In this document: positions 17,227-27,895 of the stretch, piece by piece
Numbering within the stretch: position 1 is the first letter of the stretch
How the letters are laid out: every line of letters begins with the position of its first letter
NCBI GenBank assembly: GCA_038146925.1
Contig: JAYQSP010000001.1
Coordinates: 124,001 to 188,000, forward strand
Direction of reading: 5' to 3'
Source: UBA830 sp038146925
GTDB taxonomy: Bacteria > Pseudomonadota > Alphaproteobacteria > MPNO01 > UBA830
Length of the DNA: 64,000 nucleotides
Program-made: the position numbers and the translations under genes
Notes under the pieces: model-generated
What the model was told of the DNA's origin: nothing
What the model saw: the letters and a program-made list of their open reading frames with translations, nothing else
Database searches by the model: none

Positions 17227-18534
17227 ATGCCGACAGATTCCGCCCCCAGACGCCGCCCCGAAACCGACCGTCGCGCAGCCCTTTCGGTGCGCTTCAAGGC
17301 CGTCCGCGCCCAAACCGAAGCCATCGCGGAACGGCTGTCCGCCGAAGACCAACAGGTTCAGTCGATGCCAGATGTCAGTCCGACGAAATGGCATCTCGCG
17401 CATGTCACCTGGTTTTTCGAAACCTTCGTGCTGAAACCGCACGCAACGGGCTACGCGGAATTCCATCCCGACTACAATTACCTGTTCAATTCCTACTACG
17501 AAGCCGTCGGCCCGCGTCATGCGCGCCCCGATCGCGGTCTGCTGACCCGGCCGCCGCTGGACGACGTGATGGCCTATCGCGCCCATGTCGACACGGCGAT
17601 GGAAGCGCTGTTGGACGACGCCGGGGACGATACGTTTTCGGAGCTCGAAGACCTGATCGAGCTCGGCCTGCATCACGAACAGCAGCATCAGGAGCTTGCC
17701 CTGATGGACATCAAGCACGTCTTTTCGTGCAACCCGATGAGCCCGGCATACCGCAGGAAAGAGCCTGCCGGCGTCCGCGATACGCATAAGCTGGACTGGT
17801 TCGAAATCGCCGGCGGGGCCTACCGGATCGGCAGCGACGACGACGGATTCGCGTTCGACAACGAAGGCCCGGCCCATGACGTGCTGGTCGGCGACTTCGC
17901 GATCGCATCGCGCCCCGTCACCAACGGCGAATTCCTGGAGTTCGTCGAGGACGGCGGCTACCGGTAGGCCCGGTTCTGGCATGCCGATGGCTGGGCGGTG
18001 GTAAAAGAGCAAGGCTGGGACGCGCCGCTCTACTGGCGACAGGCCGAAGACGGCGGCTGGGACGAATTCACCTTTGCCGGCGACTGTCCGCTGTATCGCG
18101 ACGCGCCGGTCTGCCATGTCAGTTTCTACGAGGCGGCGGCCTACGCCGCCTGGGCGGATAAACGCCTGCCGACGGAAGAGGAGTGGGAAATCGCGGCCCG
18201 GACGCTGGACTGCGGCGCCGACAGCGGAAATTCGGCCAACCGGCTGGAAAGCGGGTTTCTACGGCCGATGCCCGCCGGGGCCGAGGCGCCGGCGCGCCCG
18301 GCGCAGATGATGAGCGACGTGTGGGAATGGACGCAAAGCGCCTATGCCCCATATCCGGGTTTCGAGGCCGCCGCCGGCGCCGTCGGCGAATACAACGGCA
18401 AATTCATGATCAATCAGATGACATTGCGCGGCGCCAGCTGCGTCACCCCGCCTGGCCACGCCCGGATCAGTTATCGCAATTTCTTCTACCCGCACCAGCG
18501 CTGGGCGTTTTCAGGAATCCGCCTGGCGGCGTAA
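17227..18534 (+). pseudogene. egtB: Ergothioneine-type sulfoxide synthase EgtB, interrupted by in-frame TAG
   Basis: EgtB is a non-heme iron enzyme that joins hercynine with a thiol donor in ergothioneine synthesis. From ATG 17227 the DinB-type domain carries the iron ligands: WHLAH (H56/H59) and the H-x3-H pair of LHHEQQHQE (H150/H154). The FGE-sulfatase domain begins around WFEIAGGAYRIGSDDDG. At codon 247 a TAG (17965-17967) stops the frame in GGYR*ARFWHADGWAVV. The same frame then continues intact to TAA 18534, with VCHVSFYEAAAYAAWADKRLPTEEEWE and YRNFFYPHQRWAFSGIRLA. Full length would be 435 residues, the family norm. The partner egtD is not in the window. Probably a recent nonsense mutation, or a sequence error. 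Confidence 0.85.
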
Positions 18535-19368
18535 ATTCGCAACCGCTTTGTCGTGATCTGACACCGCGTAACAATATGCACACCCGTGGGCGCAGGTGTC
18601 GTAAGCGCCGATATCGCGGCTTTAGGCGCACAGGCAGCCGTCGCGATTGCCTTTCGTGCGGGCGCGGATGTCATGTCCGGCAATATCCGAGAGCCGGGCC
18701 GTATCGACGCATTGCGCGGAGGCCACGCCGTCGATCAATGCGTTTTCCTGGCTGCAAACGGTCAGTTTGATGCTGTTTTCAGAAGAAATTTCGTAAAAAC
18801 GCGCCAGTAATTCCTTTTTTGCGGCCCAGTCCGGGTCCCACCACGTAAATTCATGGCGTTTCGCGGCAAGATCGAGCCGATTTCGCGTCTTTTTGTAGAT
18901 ATGGGCGAAGGAAATCACGCACTCGTTAACCGCCCCGGCGAGATTGCGGGCCAACCGGGCCAAGGTTTCCAGATGCCAGTCCGGCGGCGTCAGCGACGTG
19001 AAAACCACCGGATCGTAGCGCCAGACAACGGCGCGCGGGCCGTATTTTTGCGCGAGTGCGACGATCTGGCGGCACGCCTCGCCGGATCCGGCGGTGTGGG
19101 CGTCCAGCGCCCGGGGATAGCCGGTCACGGTGAACTGAATGCAGAACGGCAGGTCGAGCGCCGCGACGTCGTCGAGCGCGGGCGCAAACGGAGCCGCGTT
19201 CCGCGTCCAGAAGACAAATCCGTCGACCCCGTCGCCGCGAAGCGCCACCCGGTAGGGCTTCCCGCCATAGGGATTTTTGACGTCGCAATGCCCTTCCGCC
19301 AGCCGGGCGCGGAACCAGTCCGAGAAAAACGCAGGAATATCAGTACGATAGCTTGCGGACACGATCAT
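18511..19368 (-). pseudogene. DUF1848-family protein, interrupted by in-frame TAA before its cysteine motif
   Basis: From ATG 19368 the frame gives 248 residues (IVSASYRTDIPAFFSDWFRARL, VFWTRN, FTVTGY, VVWRYDPVVFT) and then TAA at 18622-18624 (codon 249). The same frame continues for 36 codons to TGA 18511-18513. Those codons encode the conserved family tail: SRDIGAYD and the cysteine motif CAHGCAYCYAV. DUF1848 proteins, of unknown function, normally end in this iron-sulfur-like C-x3-C-x2-C segment. The usual residue at the stop is Glu, so GAA to TAA by one substitution would explain it. The restored frame overlaps the egtB end by 24 bp. The protein as read would lack the metal motif. Confidence 0.82.
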
Positions 19369-19458
19369 CAGGAAGTCACTTTACAGCATACCGGTGCGGG
19401 CGCCGCCATGCGGGCGGCGAAAACCGAAATTAACGCGCGTTTTCCGCCCTTTACCCTA

Positions 19459-19488
19459 TTGTAAGGCCCCGGCCGGCTCCCTATATAT
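19459..19488 (+). promoter_or_regulatory. Possible sigma-32-type promoter for dnaK
   Basis: CCCTATATAT at 19479-19488 resembles the -10 element of heat-shock (RpoH) promoters. TTGTAA at 19459-19464, 14 bp before it, is a weak -35. It lies in the 219-bp gap upstream of dnaK and would give a leader of about 95 nt. No CIRCE element is seen. The -35 match is poor, so this is only a candidate. Confidence 0.3.
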
Positions 19489-19587
19489 CGGTCAATCCAC
19501 TCTTCACGAGTTTGTTCAAACCTTGGGGGATTTCCCCGGATGCCGTCAAGGGTCCCGGAAATCTGCCGAAAAGCGAGGTAAAAGACC

Positions 19588-21555
<1,968 letters not shown>

Positions 21556-21584
21556 CAGGCCAAGCGTGAGTAATGTCCGGTATA

Positions 21585-21614
21585 CCGTCCGGGGATGCGC
21601 GCATCCCCGGACGG
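21585..21614. repeat. 30-bp perfect palindrome between dnaK and dnaJ
   Basis: Left arm CCGTCCGGGGATGCG and right arm CGCATCCCCGGACGG are exact reverse complements with no spacer. In RNA this would fold as a very stable hairpin with a small loop. No T-run follows, so it is not a standard Rho-independent terminator. It lies 29 bp after the dnaK stop and 23 bp before the dnaJ start. It could slow RNase decay of dnaK mRNA, attenuate dnaJ, or bind a dimeric protein. Confidence 0.85.
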
Positions 21615-21637
21615 GTACCCGAAAGGGGCGCTGAGCC

Positions 21638-22804
21638 ATGGCGAAACAGGATTATTACGAAACCCTCGGGGTAGACCGCGGCGCGGACGAAAAGGCGCTC
21701 AAAAGCGCGTACCGCAAGCTCGCCATGAAATATCATCCGGACCGCAACCCGGACGATGCCGCCGCCGAGGCGAAGTTCAAGGAAGTCAACGAAGCCTACG
21801 ACGTCCTGAAGGATGCGGATAAGCGGGCGGCCTACGACCAGTTCGGCCACGCCGCGTTCGAAAACGGCGGGCCCGGCGGCCAGGGCGGCGGCGGGTTCGA
21901 TTTCGGCGGCGGCGGCTTTGCCGACATCTTCGACGAAATGTTCGGCGACTTCATGGGCGGCGGCGGACGCAGCCAGGCGGGCAATCGCGGCCGCGCCGGC
22001 GCGGCGCGCGGATCGGATCTCCGCTATAACATGCAGATCAGCCTGGAGGACGCGTTCAAGGGCCGCGAAACCCAGATCCGCGTGCCGACGGCAGTTTCCT
22101 GCGGCGACTGCAACGGCTCCGGCGCGGCGAAAGGTTCGCGCCCGTCGACCTGCGATTCCTGCCAGGGTCACGGCAAGGTGCGCGCCCAGCAGGGCTTCTT
22201 CACCATCGAACGGACCTGCCCGGCCTGCAACGGGTCGGGCCAGGTGATCCAGGATCCCTGCGGCACCTGCAGCGGCGCCGGTCGCGTGCAGAAAGAAAAG
22301 ACGCTGAAGGTCACGATCCCGGCGGGCGTCGAAGACGGCACCCGCATTCGTCTGTCCGGCGAGGGAGAGGCCGGCGCGCAGGGCGGCGGCGCAGGCGATC
22401 TTTATATTTTCGTGGCGGTGGCGCCGCACCGCATGTTCCGCCGCGACGGCGCCGATCTGCATATCCGCGTGCCTATCCCGATGGCGACGGCGGCGCTTGG
22501 CGGCTCCATCGAAGTGCCCACCGTCGAGGGCAAGCGCGCCAAGGTCGCCATTCCGAAGGGCGCCCAGTCGGGTCATCAGTTCCGCCTGCGCGGCAAAGGC
22601 ATGTCGGTCCTGCGCAGCCAGGCGCGGGGCGATATGTATATCGACGTGATCGTGGAGACGCCGGTCAACCTGTCGAAACGCCAGGAAGAGCTGTTGCGCG
22701 AATTCCAGGGCGAGAAACCGGCCAAGGGCGAAAGCACGACAAGCCCCGAATCCGAGGGCTTTTTCTCCCGCGTGAAAGAACTCTGGGAAGACCTGACGGA
22801 CTGA
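21638..22804 (+). CDS. dnaJ: Molecular chaperone DnaJ (Hsp40)
   Basis: 388 residues. DnaJ delivers substrates to DnaK and stimulates its ATPase. The J domain (1-70) contains the HPD motif in KYHPDRNPDD. A Gly/Phe-rich linker follows to about residue 120. Four zinc-finger repeats are complete: CGDCNGSG, CDSCQGHG, CPACNGSG and CGTCSGAG. The C-terminal substrate domain includes VTIPAGVEDGTRIRLSGEGEAG. Second gene of the dnaK-dnaJ unit. Confidence 0.98.
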   Translation: MAKQDYYETLGVDRGADEKALKSAYRKLAMKYHPDRNPDDAAAEAKFKEVNEAYDVLKDADKRAAYDQFGHAAFENGGPGGQGGGGFDFGGGGFADIFDEMFGDFMGGGGRSQAGNRGRAGAARGSDLRYNMQISLEDAFKGRETQIRVPTAVSCGDCNGSGAAKGSRPSTCDSCQGHGKVRAQQGFFTIERTCPACNGSGQVIQDPCGTCSGAGRVQKEKTLKVTIPAGVEDGTRIRLSGEGEAGAQGGGAGDLYIFVAVAPHRMFRRDGADLHIRVPIPMATAALGGSIEVPTVEGKRAKVAIPKGAQSGHQFRLRGKGMSVLRSQARGDMYIDVIVETPVNLSKRQEELLREFQGEKPAKGESTTSPESEGFFSRVKELWEDLTD

Positions 22805-22825
22805 ATTCCGGGCGCGAGTTCGCGT

Positions 22826-23248
22826 TCAGTATGTCATGCAGGCTGCGTTGAGCAGTCCGCCGGCCAGCGATGCGGACCCCAGCCACACGCCGCTTGCCAG
22901 CTCGCCCTTTTCGATCCGTTCGGAAATCTTGGGCATCGGCAGGCGGGCGAGAAAATAGATCAGTATCTGCACCACAAGCGCGATCAGACCCCATAACACG
23001 CAATCGAGCAGGTTGATCGATCCCGCGATCGTGTTGGCGAGCGGCAGGCAGAAACCCATCAGACTGCCGGCGAACGCGATGGCGGCGGCCAGGTTGTTGT
23101 CGCGGATCAGCGCTATTTCCGGATGCGGCGTCACCCACATATAGACGACGATATAGACCAGTGTCAGCGCCGCCGCCGTTCCCACATAGGCGAGAAAAAG
23201 CGGCAGGCCGGCAATCGAGTCCGACAAAGTTTCGATCTGAATTTCCAC
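22826..23248 (-). CDS. DUF350-family inner membrane protein
   Basis: 140 residues from GTG 23248, preceded by GGGGGA; the open frame extends further but without family similarity. Four transmembrane helices are visible: LPLFLAYVGTAAALTLVYIVVYMWV, NNLAAAIAFAGSLMGFCLPLANTI, LLDCVLWGLIALVVQILIYFLA, and a C-terminal WLGSASLAGGLLNAACM. The segment HPEIALIRDNNLAAAI is typical of DUF350 (YjfL-type) proteins, of unknown role. Members often sit with spermidine-synthase-like or potassium-channel genes, none of which is seen here. Divergent from dapB. Confidence 0.85.
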   Translation of the reverse strand: MEIQIETLSDSIAGLPLFLAYVGTAAALTLVYIVVYMWVTPHPEIALIRDNNLAAAIAFAGSLMGFCLPLANTIAGSINLLDCVLWGLIALVVQILIYFLARLPMPKISERIEKGELASGVWLGSASLAGGLLNAACMTY

Positions 23249-23412
23249 AAGTGTCCCCCGCCGTTTTGAAAAGCCGATTGAAGACCGGACGATACCGCCA
23301 ATCGCTGCGCACTGAAAGTCCGGCAGGCGGCATGCTTTGGTGAGGCCCCCTTGCGCTTGCTGCCAAATCGCCGTAACGACTCCCCAGCATTTCAAACCGT
23401 GGAAAGAACATC

Positions 23413-24225
23413 ATGGCCGACATGAAAATCGGGATCATCGGCGCCGGCGGGCGCATGGGACAGGCGAATATCCGCCAGGTTGCGGAAACCGACGGCTGCA
23501 CGGTCGTTGCCGCGTCCGATGTGGCAGGCTCTCCCCTGATCGGGCAGGACGCGGGCGCAGCGTCGGGCGCCGGCACCCTCGGCGTAACGATCGGCGATGA
23601 CGCCGCCGCCGTGATCTCCGCCTCCGACGCTGTTATCGAATTCACCCTGCCGGAACCGACGGTCGACCATGTGGCAATGACGGCGGAGGCGGGCGTCGCG
23701 CACATCATCGGCACAACCGGCATGACAGCGGACCAGGAAACCGCGCTGAAAGCGGCCGGCGAAAAGACGGTTGTCATGCATGCTCCGAATATGAGCCTGG
23801 CGGTGAACCTTCTCTTCGCGCTGACAAAGCAGGTCGCCGCCACGCTGAACGACGATTTCGATATCGAGATCTTCGAGATGCACCACAAGCACAAGGTCGA
23901 TGCGCCGTCCGGCACCGCCGTCGGCATGGGACGCGCGGCGGCGGAAGGCCGCGGCGTGAATATCGACGACGTCGCCCGCTGGGCACAGCACGGCATCACC
24001 GGCGAACGCCGGCGCGGCGATATCGGCTTTGCGTCCTTGCGCGGCGGCAACGTGGTCGGCGATCACACGGTGACGTTTGCCATCGAGGACGAACGCCTGG
24101 AAATCAGTCACAAGGCCCAGTCGCGCCAGATCTTCGCGCGCGGCGCGGTGCACGCGGCGCTGTGGTCGGCGGGGAAAGAGCCCGGCTTCTACACCATGTT
24201 CGACGTGCTGGGGATCGAATACTAG
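23413..24225 (+). CDS. dapB: 4-hydroxy-tetrahydrodipicolinate reductase
   Basis: 270 residues. DapB reduces the cyclic product of DapA in lysine and diaminopimelate synthesis, feeding peptidoglycan. The Rossmann motif IGIIGAGGRMGQ binds the nicotinamide cofactor, FTLPEPTVDH and GTTGM line the site, and the substrate signature EMHHKHKVDAPSGTA contains the catalytic His and Lys. It ends FARGAVHAALWSAGKEPGFYTMFDVLG, typical of the family. The ATG at 23413 starts MADMKIGIIG; a second ATG three codons later is equally possible. Confidence 0.97.
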   Translation: MADMKIGIIGAGGRMGQANIRQVAETDGCTVVAASDVAGSPLIGQDAGAASGAGTLGVTIGDDAAAVISASDAVIEFTLPEPTVDHVAMTAEAGVAHIIGTTGMTADQETALKAAGEKTVVMHAPNMSLAVNLLFALTKQVAATLNDDFDIEIFEMHHKHKVDAPSGTAVGMGRAAAEGRGVNIDDVARWAQHGITGERRRGDIGFASLRGGNVVGDHTVTFAIEDERLEISHKAQSRQIFARGAVHAALWSAGKEPGFYTMFDVLGIEY

Positions 24226-24234
24226 CCCGCCGCG

Positions 24235-25140
24235 TCACGCGGCCGCGTGTGCGGTCGCGTCTGCGTCTTTGCCGTCCGCCTGCGCCTGTTCCCAGCCGAT
24301 CAGGGCGAGCTTGCGGTCGGGGCCCCAGCGGTAACTGGTGTCGAACAGATTGGATTCTCGGATCACCCGGTGACACGGAATCAGCAGCCCGATGGGGTTG
24401 GCGCCGACCGCGCTGCCGACCGCGCGCGCCGCAGTGGGCTGGCCGATGGCCCGCGCGATATCGCCATAGGTGACGAGTTCACCGGGCGGGATCGACAGCA
24501 GCGCCTGCCAGACTTTTATCTGGAAATTCGTTCCCTTGTACCAGAGCCTCAGCGGCCGGTTCGGATCGCCACGCCCGGGGCGGAAGACGGATGCGCATAA
24601 ATCCCATGTTTCGGCCTGCGCTTCGCGAAACGCCGCGCCAGGAAACCTTTTCCGCATGTCGTCCAGAACGCCGGCCGGCCCTTCCGCGCCGAAAAACTGC
24701 AGCCCGCAGATGCCGCGGTCCGTGGCGGCGACGACGAATTCCCCCAGAAAGCCGCGATGCACGCCGTACCGGATATCGAGCCCGTCGCCCATGTCCTTGT
24801 ACTGGCCGGGCGTGATGCCTTCGAAATTGACGAACAGATCGTGCAGCCGCGACGGCCCCGACAGGCCGGCGTCATAGGCGGCGTCCAGCACGGATTGAGC
24901 CCGGTCGAGAGAGCGCTTGGCGTGATCGAGCGTCAGGTAGCCGAGGAACTGTTTCGGACTGACCCCGGCCCAGCGGGTGAACAAGCGCTGGAAATGATAC
25001 GGGCTCAGCGCGACGGCGTCGGCGATCTCGTCCAGATCCGGCTGGTCGCGGAAATTCCGGCGGATATAGGCAACCGCCTTTTCGATGCGGGCGTAATCCT
25101 GCGCGGTTTGCGGCGATGCGTTTTCCGTGTCCGGGGCCAT
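24235..25140 (-). CDS. Ada-like bifunctional AraC regulator / methylated-DNA-cysteine methyltransferase
   Basis: 301 residues from ATG 25140, just after GGAGGT. Residues about 15-115 form an AraC-type helix-turn-helix (LDEIADAVALSPYHFQRLFTRWAGVSPKQFL). Residues about 130-285 form an O6-alkylguanine transferase with acceptor cysteine in IPCHRVI. The N-terminal zinc methyl-phosphotriester domain of Escherichia coli Ada is absent, so phosphotriester sensing cannot occur. The protein probably repairs O6-alkylguanine and may autoregulate. The gene is convergent with dapB, with only 9 bp between stops. A second, stand-alone Ogt is at 38993. Confidence 0.9.
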   Translation of the reverse strand: MAPDTENASPQTAQDYARIEKAVAYIRRNFRDQPDLDEIADAVALSPYHFQRLFTRWAGVSPKQFLGYLTLDHAKRSLDRAQSVLDAAYDAGLSGPSRLHDLFVNFEGITPGQYKDMGDGLDIRYGVHRGFLGEFVVAATDRGICGLQFFGAEGPAGVLDDMRKRFPGAAFREAQAETWDLCASVFRPGRGDPNRPLRLWYKGTNFQIKVWQALLSIPPGELVTYGDIARAIGQPTAARAVGSAVGANPIGLLIPCHRVIRESNLFDTSYRWGPDRKLALIGWEQAQADGKDADATAHAAA

Positions 25141-25240
25141 GGGGACCTCCATCGGTGACGACAGTATACGCGAGATTAGAGACGGGAGCGCAAGCGCCCC
25201 ACCCGATAATTGCTGAGTTTAACGGGAGGCTGGCGCCGCC

Positions 25241-25777
25241 TCAGACCGCTTCGCGGAGATGGTCCGGACGGCGCAGCCCGGCCAGTGCGTCCTGCAGCGC
25301 GCGGGCCAGCTCGACCCGTTCGTCGGGCGTCAGGAAGGCGCCGATTTTCAGGCGCTTGCCGTGGCTGGACAGCACCAGCTGGCTGTCGTGTTTCGCCGGA
25401 ACGTCGATCTGGACTTTCAGCCAGTAGGGCTGGAAGCGCCAGCGCTGCACCTTGCCCGACGGGCTGATGCGTTCGACCAGCAGCGAATCCGACGTCAGCC
25501 GCACGGTTTCGTGCATCCGCGCCCAGCGGTAATTGGCCTTGAACGCGAGGTAGATCAGCGCGACGTCGAGCCCGAAGAAGCCCATCACCGGCCACGCGCC
25601 CGCCACCATGAACACCATGCCGGCCACGAAGCTGACCGAGGCGATGGCCACCATCAGCAGCATGAAGCCCTTCGGCTCCAGGCTGGTATTCGGTTGCAGG
25701 ATCGCGTCGAAAAGATAGGTCTTCTCGGCGGCGGCTTCCCCGATATCGTCGGGCACGACTGAAAGCGTTTCTGACAT
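25241..25777 (-). CDS. DUF2244 family membrane protein
   Basis: 178 residues from ATG 25777; the longer open frame upstream to 25912 is unlike the family. Two transmembrane helices form a hairpin (GFMLLMVAIASVSFVAGMVFMVAGAWPVMGFFGLDVALIYLAFKANYR), preceded by FDAILQPNTSLEPK. A cytoplasmic beta-rich domain follows with RWRFQPYWLKVQIDVP and a C-terminal ER-x-ELARALQDAL helix. DUF2244 genes are found beside nth or cytochrome oxidase genes in alphaproteobacteria. Here it is divergent from nth. Function is unknown. Confidence 0.85.
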   Translation of the reverse strand: MSETLSVVPDDIGEAAAEKTYLFDAILQPNTSLEPKGFMLLMVAIASVSFVAGMVFMVAGAWPVMGFFGLDVALIYLAFKANYRWARMHETVRLTSDSLLVERISPSGKVQRWRFQPYWLKVQIDVPAKHDSQLVLSSHGKRLKIGAFLTPDERVELARALQDALAGLRRPDHLREAV

Positions 25778-25914
25778 GACGAAATCATAGGAAACCCGGA
25801 CGACGAGTCCAGAAATAATGAACGAATGGTTAACGGCGGCGGTTTTCGGCGGGTTCCCGGTGGCCGAAACGCGCCCCCCTTTCCCCGCGCCCGCCGCGCC
25901 GCTACAAATCATCC

Positions 25915-26562
25915 ATGCGCGCCACCATGCCCCTCAAAGACGTCGACGAGTTCTTCGCCCGGCTGTCCGCCGCCGACCCGGAGCCCGAGGGCGAGCTGCA
26001 CTACGTCAACGATTTCACCCTGACCGTCGCCGTCGTGCTGTCGGCCCAGGCGACCGACGCCGGCGTCAACAAGGCGACCGAAAAACTGTTCGAGATCGCC
26101 GACACGCCGGAAAAGATGCTGGCCCTCGGCGAAGCCAAGGTGCGCGACCACATCAAGACCATCGGTCTGTACCGCAACAAGGCCAAGAACGTCATCGCGC
26201 TGTGCGAAATGCTGATCGCCGATTTCGGCGGCGAAATCCCGCAGACCCGGGACGAGCTGGTGAAGCTGCCCGGCGTCGGCCGCAAGACCGCCAACGTGGT
26301 CCTCAACATCGCGTTCGGCCAGCCGACCATGGCGGTCGACACGCATATCTTCCGCCTCGGCAACCGCACCGGCATGGCGCCCGGCAAGAACGTCGACCAG
26401 GTGGAAGCCAAGCTGGTCAAACGCATCCCCGCCAAATGGATGAACCACGCCCACCACTGGCTGATCCTGCACGGCCGCTATGTCTGCAAGGCGCGCAAGC
26501 CCGAATGCTGGCACTGCGTGGTGAAGGATCTGTGCCGGTTCAAGGGCAAGACGGAAGAATAA
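25915..26562 (+). CDS. nth: Endonuclease III
   Basis: 215 residues. Nth is a bifunctional DNA glycosylase/AP lyase that removes oxidised pyrimidines. The helix-hairpin-helix LPGVGRKTANVVL holds the catalytic lysine, VDTHIFRLGNRTG holds the catalytic aspartate, and the [4Fe-4S] loop is complete as C-x6-C-x2-C-x5-C (CKARKPECWHCVVKDLC). The ATG at 25915 gives MRATMPLKDVDEFF; a second ATG four codons on is possible. Confidence 0.96.
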   Translation: MRATMPLKDVDEFFARLSAADPEPEGELHYVNDFTLTVAVVLSAQATDAGVNKATEKLFEIADTPEKMLALGEAKVRDHIKTIGLYRNKAKNVIALCEMLIADFGGEIPQTRDELVKLPGVGRKTANVVLNIAFGQPTMAVDTHIFRLGNRTGMAPGKNVDQVEAKLVKRIPAKWMNHAHHWLILHGRYVCKARKPECWHCVVKDLCRFKGKTEE

Positions 26563-26582
26563 TCTTATGTGTCCCCGTTCCA

Positions 26583-26647
26583 GCCCACTCCCCCTCCCGG
26601 CCACCCACGGGATCATCCTGAATGGGTGGCCGAGAGGGGGAGTGGGC
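26583..26647. repeat. Long imperfect inverted repeat (25-bp arms, 15-nt loop)
   Basis: The left arm at 26583-26607 begins GCCCACTCCCCCTC; the right arm at 26623-26647 is its complement with a single mismatch. The loop is CGGGATCATCCTGAA. It lies between nth and the phosphatase gene, ending 20 bp before the latter start. No T-run follows, so it is not a clear terminator. Its length and near-perfect pairing look like a dispersed palindromic repeat element, though no second copy of this sequence is in the window. Confidence 0.85.
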
Positions 26648-26667
26648 CGACGCCGCCAGAGTTAAAT

Positions 26668-27222
26668 ATGTATCTCGCCCGCCACGGCCAGACGATGTTC
26701 AACGTCGTTTTCGGCGAAACCAAGCAGGATCCCGGCATCGAGGATCCGCCGCTGACCGAGACCGGCCATGCCCAGGCGCGGGAACTGGCGGAGCAGTTCG
26801 ACGAACTCGACATCAGCCGCATCATTTCGAGCCCCTATACCCGCGCGCTGCAGACGGCGCATGCGGTGGCCAACCGGCTGGACGTGCCGGTGACGGTGGA
26901 CGCCAATGTACGCGAACGCACGGCCTATGTGTGCGACGTCGGCACGGAGACGCCGGCGCTGGCGGCGGACTGGCCGCATCTGGATTTTTCGCACCTGAAC
27001 GACAGGTGGTGGAACCGCGAAGAGGAAACCATCCCCGCGTTCCACGACCGCTGCGCTGCGTTTCGCAACCTCATGGCGGCGGCCGACGACTGGGACAGGG
27101 TGGCGGTCATCACCCACTGGGGCGTCATCCGGGCGCTGACCGGCAAGCGGGTGGGCAATGCGCAGCTGCTGCGGTGCGATCCGCGCGATCCCCATCCGCC
27201 GCTGGACGAGACCTGGCCGTGA
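26668..27222 (+). CDS. Histidine phosphatase superfamily protein
   Basis: 184 residues from ATG 26668, where the family motif begins at once (MYLARHGQTMFN). RHGQT supplies the phospho-accepting histidine; ISSPYTRALQTA and the late ITHWGVIRALTG (second catalytic His) complete the active site. Most likely a small-molecule or sugar-phosphate phosphatase of the CobC/GpmB branch. The upstream open frame contains the inverted repeat and is not coding. Substrate cannot be deduced. Confidence 0.85.
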   Translation: MYLARHGQTMFNVVFGETKQDPGIEDPPLTETGHAQARELAEQFDELDISRIISSPYTRALQTAHAVANRLDVPVTVDANVRERTAYVCDVGTETPALAADWPHLDFSHLNDRWWNREEETIPAFHDRCAAFRNLMAAADDWDRVAVITHWGVIRALTGKRVGNAQLLRCDPRDPHPPLDETWP

Positions 27223-27256
27223 TCTCTCCCGGTCCAGCCCGCTCCGCCGCCGAAAG

Positions 27257-27276
27257 ATTCCGGCTTTCGCCGGAAT
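27257..27276. repeat. REP-like short palindrome
   Basis: ATTCCGGC and GCCGGAAT arms flank a TTTC loop, followed by GACG. This ATTCCGGCTTTCGCCGGAAT-GACG form is a common type of dispersed intergenic palindrome in proteobacterial genomes. It sits between the phosphatase gene and secB, in a 157-bp gap with no other feature. Confidence 0.6.
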
Positions 27277-27379
27277 GACGAATGTTGGTGTGTTCAATAT
27301 CGCGGCAACAACGCTTCGTATGATTGTTTCCCGCACACATCCGTGATAGCCACAGGCATCACTGACAGCGGAGCGATGA

Positions 27380-27883
27380 ATGGCTGACAATCCTGACATG
27401 CCGGTCGAAAACGGCGCCAACGGCGCAGACGAAAACGCGATAGGAGACGGCGTGCCGTTCATGATCGGCGCGCAATACATCAAGGACCTTTCCTTCGAGA
27501 ACCCGCGCGGGATCGAGACCCTGTCGGCTATCCAGCAGAACCCGGACGTCAGCGTCGACGTCAGTACCAATGCCCGCCCGATCGGCGAAGAAGGCATGTT
27601 CGAAGTGTCGGTATTCATCCGCGCCGAAGCAGCGCTGGAAGACGCGCCCGTGTTTATCGTCGAGCTGACCTATGCCGGCATCGTGCAGGTATCGGGCGTG
27701 CCGGAAGAAGACGTGAAACCGATCGTCCTGATCGAGGGTCCGAAACACCTCTTCCCGTTCGCCCGGGCGATCATCTCGAACGCCGTCCGCGACGGTGGGT
27801 TTCCCCCATTACTGATCAACCCGATCGATTTCGCACAGCTTTTCATCGATCAGCACGTGGATTCCGAGGGCTCGGATATCTGA
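27380..27883 (+). CDS. secB: Protein-export chaperone SecB
   Basis: 167 residues. SecB is a tetrameric cytosolic chaperone that holds preproteins unfolded and passes them to SecA. Characteristic pieces are GAQYIKDLSFENPRG, FEVSVFIRAEA, FIVELTYAGIVQV and the strongly conserved LFPFARAIISNAVRDGGFPPLLINPIDFAQLF. An acidic 25-residue N-terminal extension is usual in alphaproteobacteria. It is convergent with dnaQ; secB beside dnaQ-coaE-aroE is a classic origin-proximal arrangement. Confidence 0.97.
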   Translation: MADNPDMPVENGANGADENAIGDGVPFMIGAQYIKDLSFENPRGIETLSAIQQNPDVSVDVSTNARPIGEEGMFEVSVFIRAEAALEDAPVFIVELTYAGIVQVSGVPEEDVKPIVLIEGPKHLFPFARAIISNAVRDGGFPPLLINPIDFAQLFIDQHVDSEGSDI

Positions 27884-27895
27884 GTTCTTTCCGTT

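Noticed and set aside
17227..18534. Amber readthrough or amino-acid recoding at the egtB TAG
   Set aside because: TAG terminates several intact genes in the window and no recoding element is visible; mutation or error is simpler.
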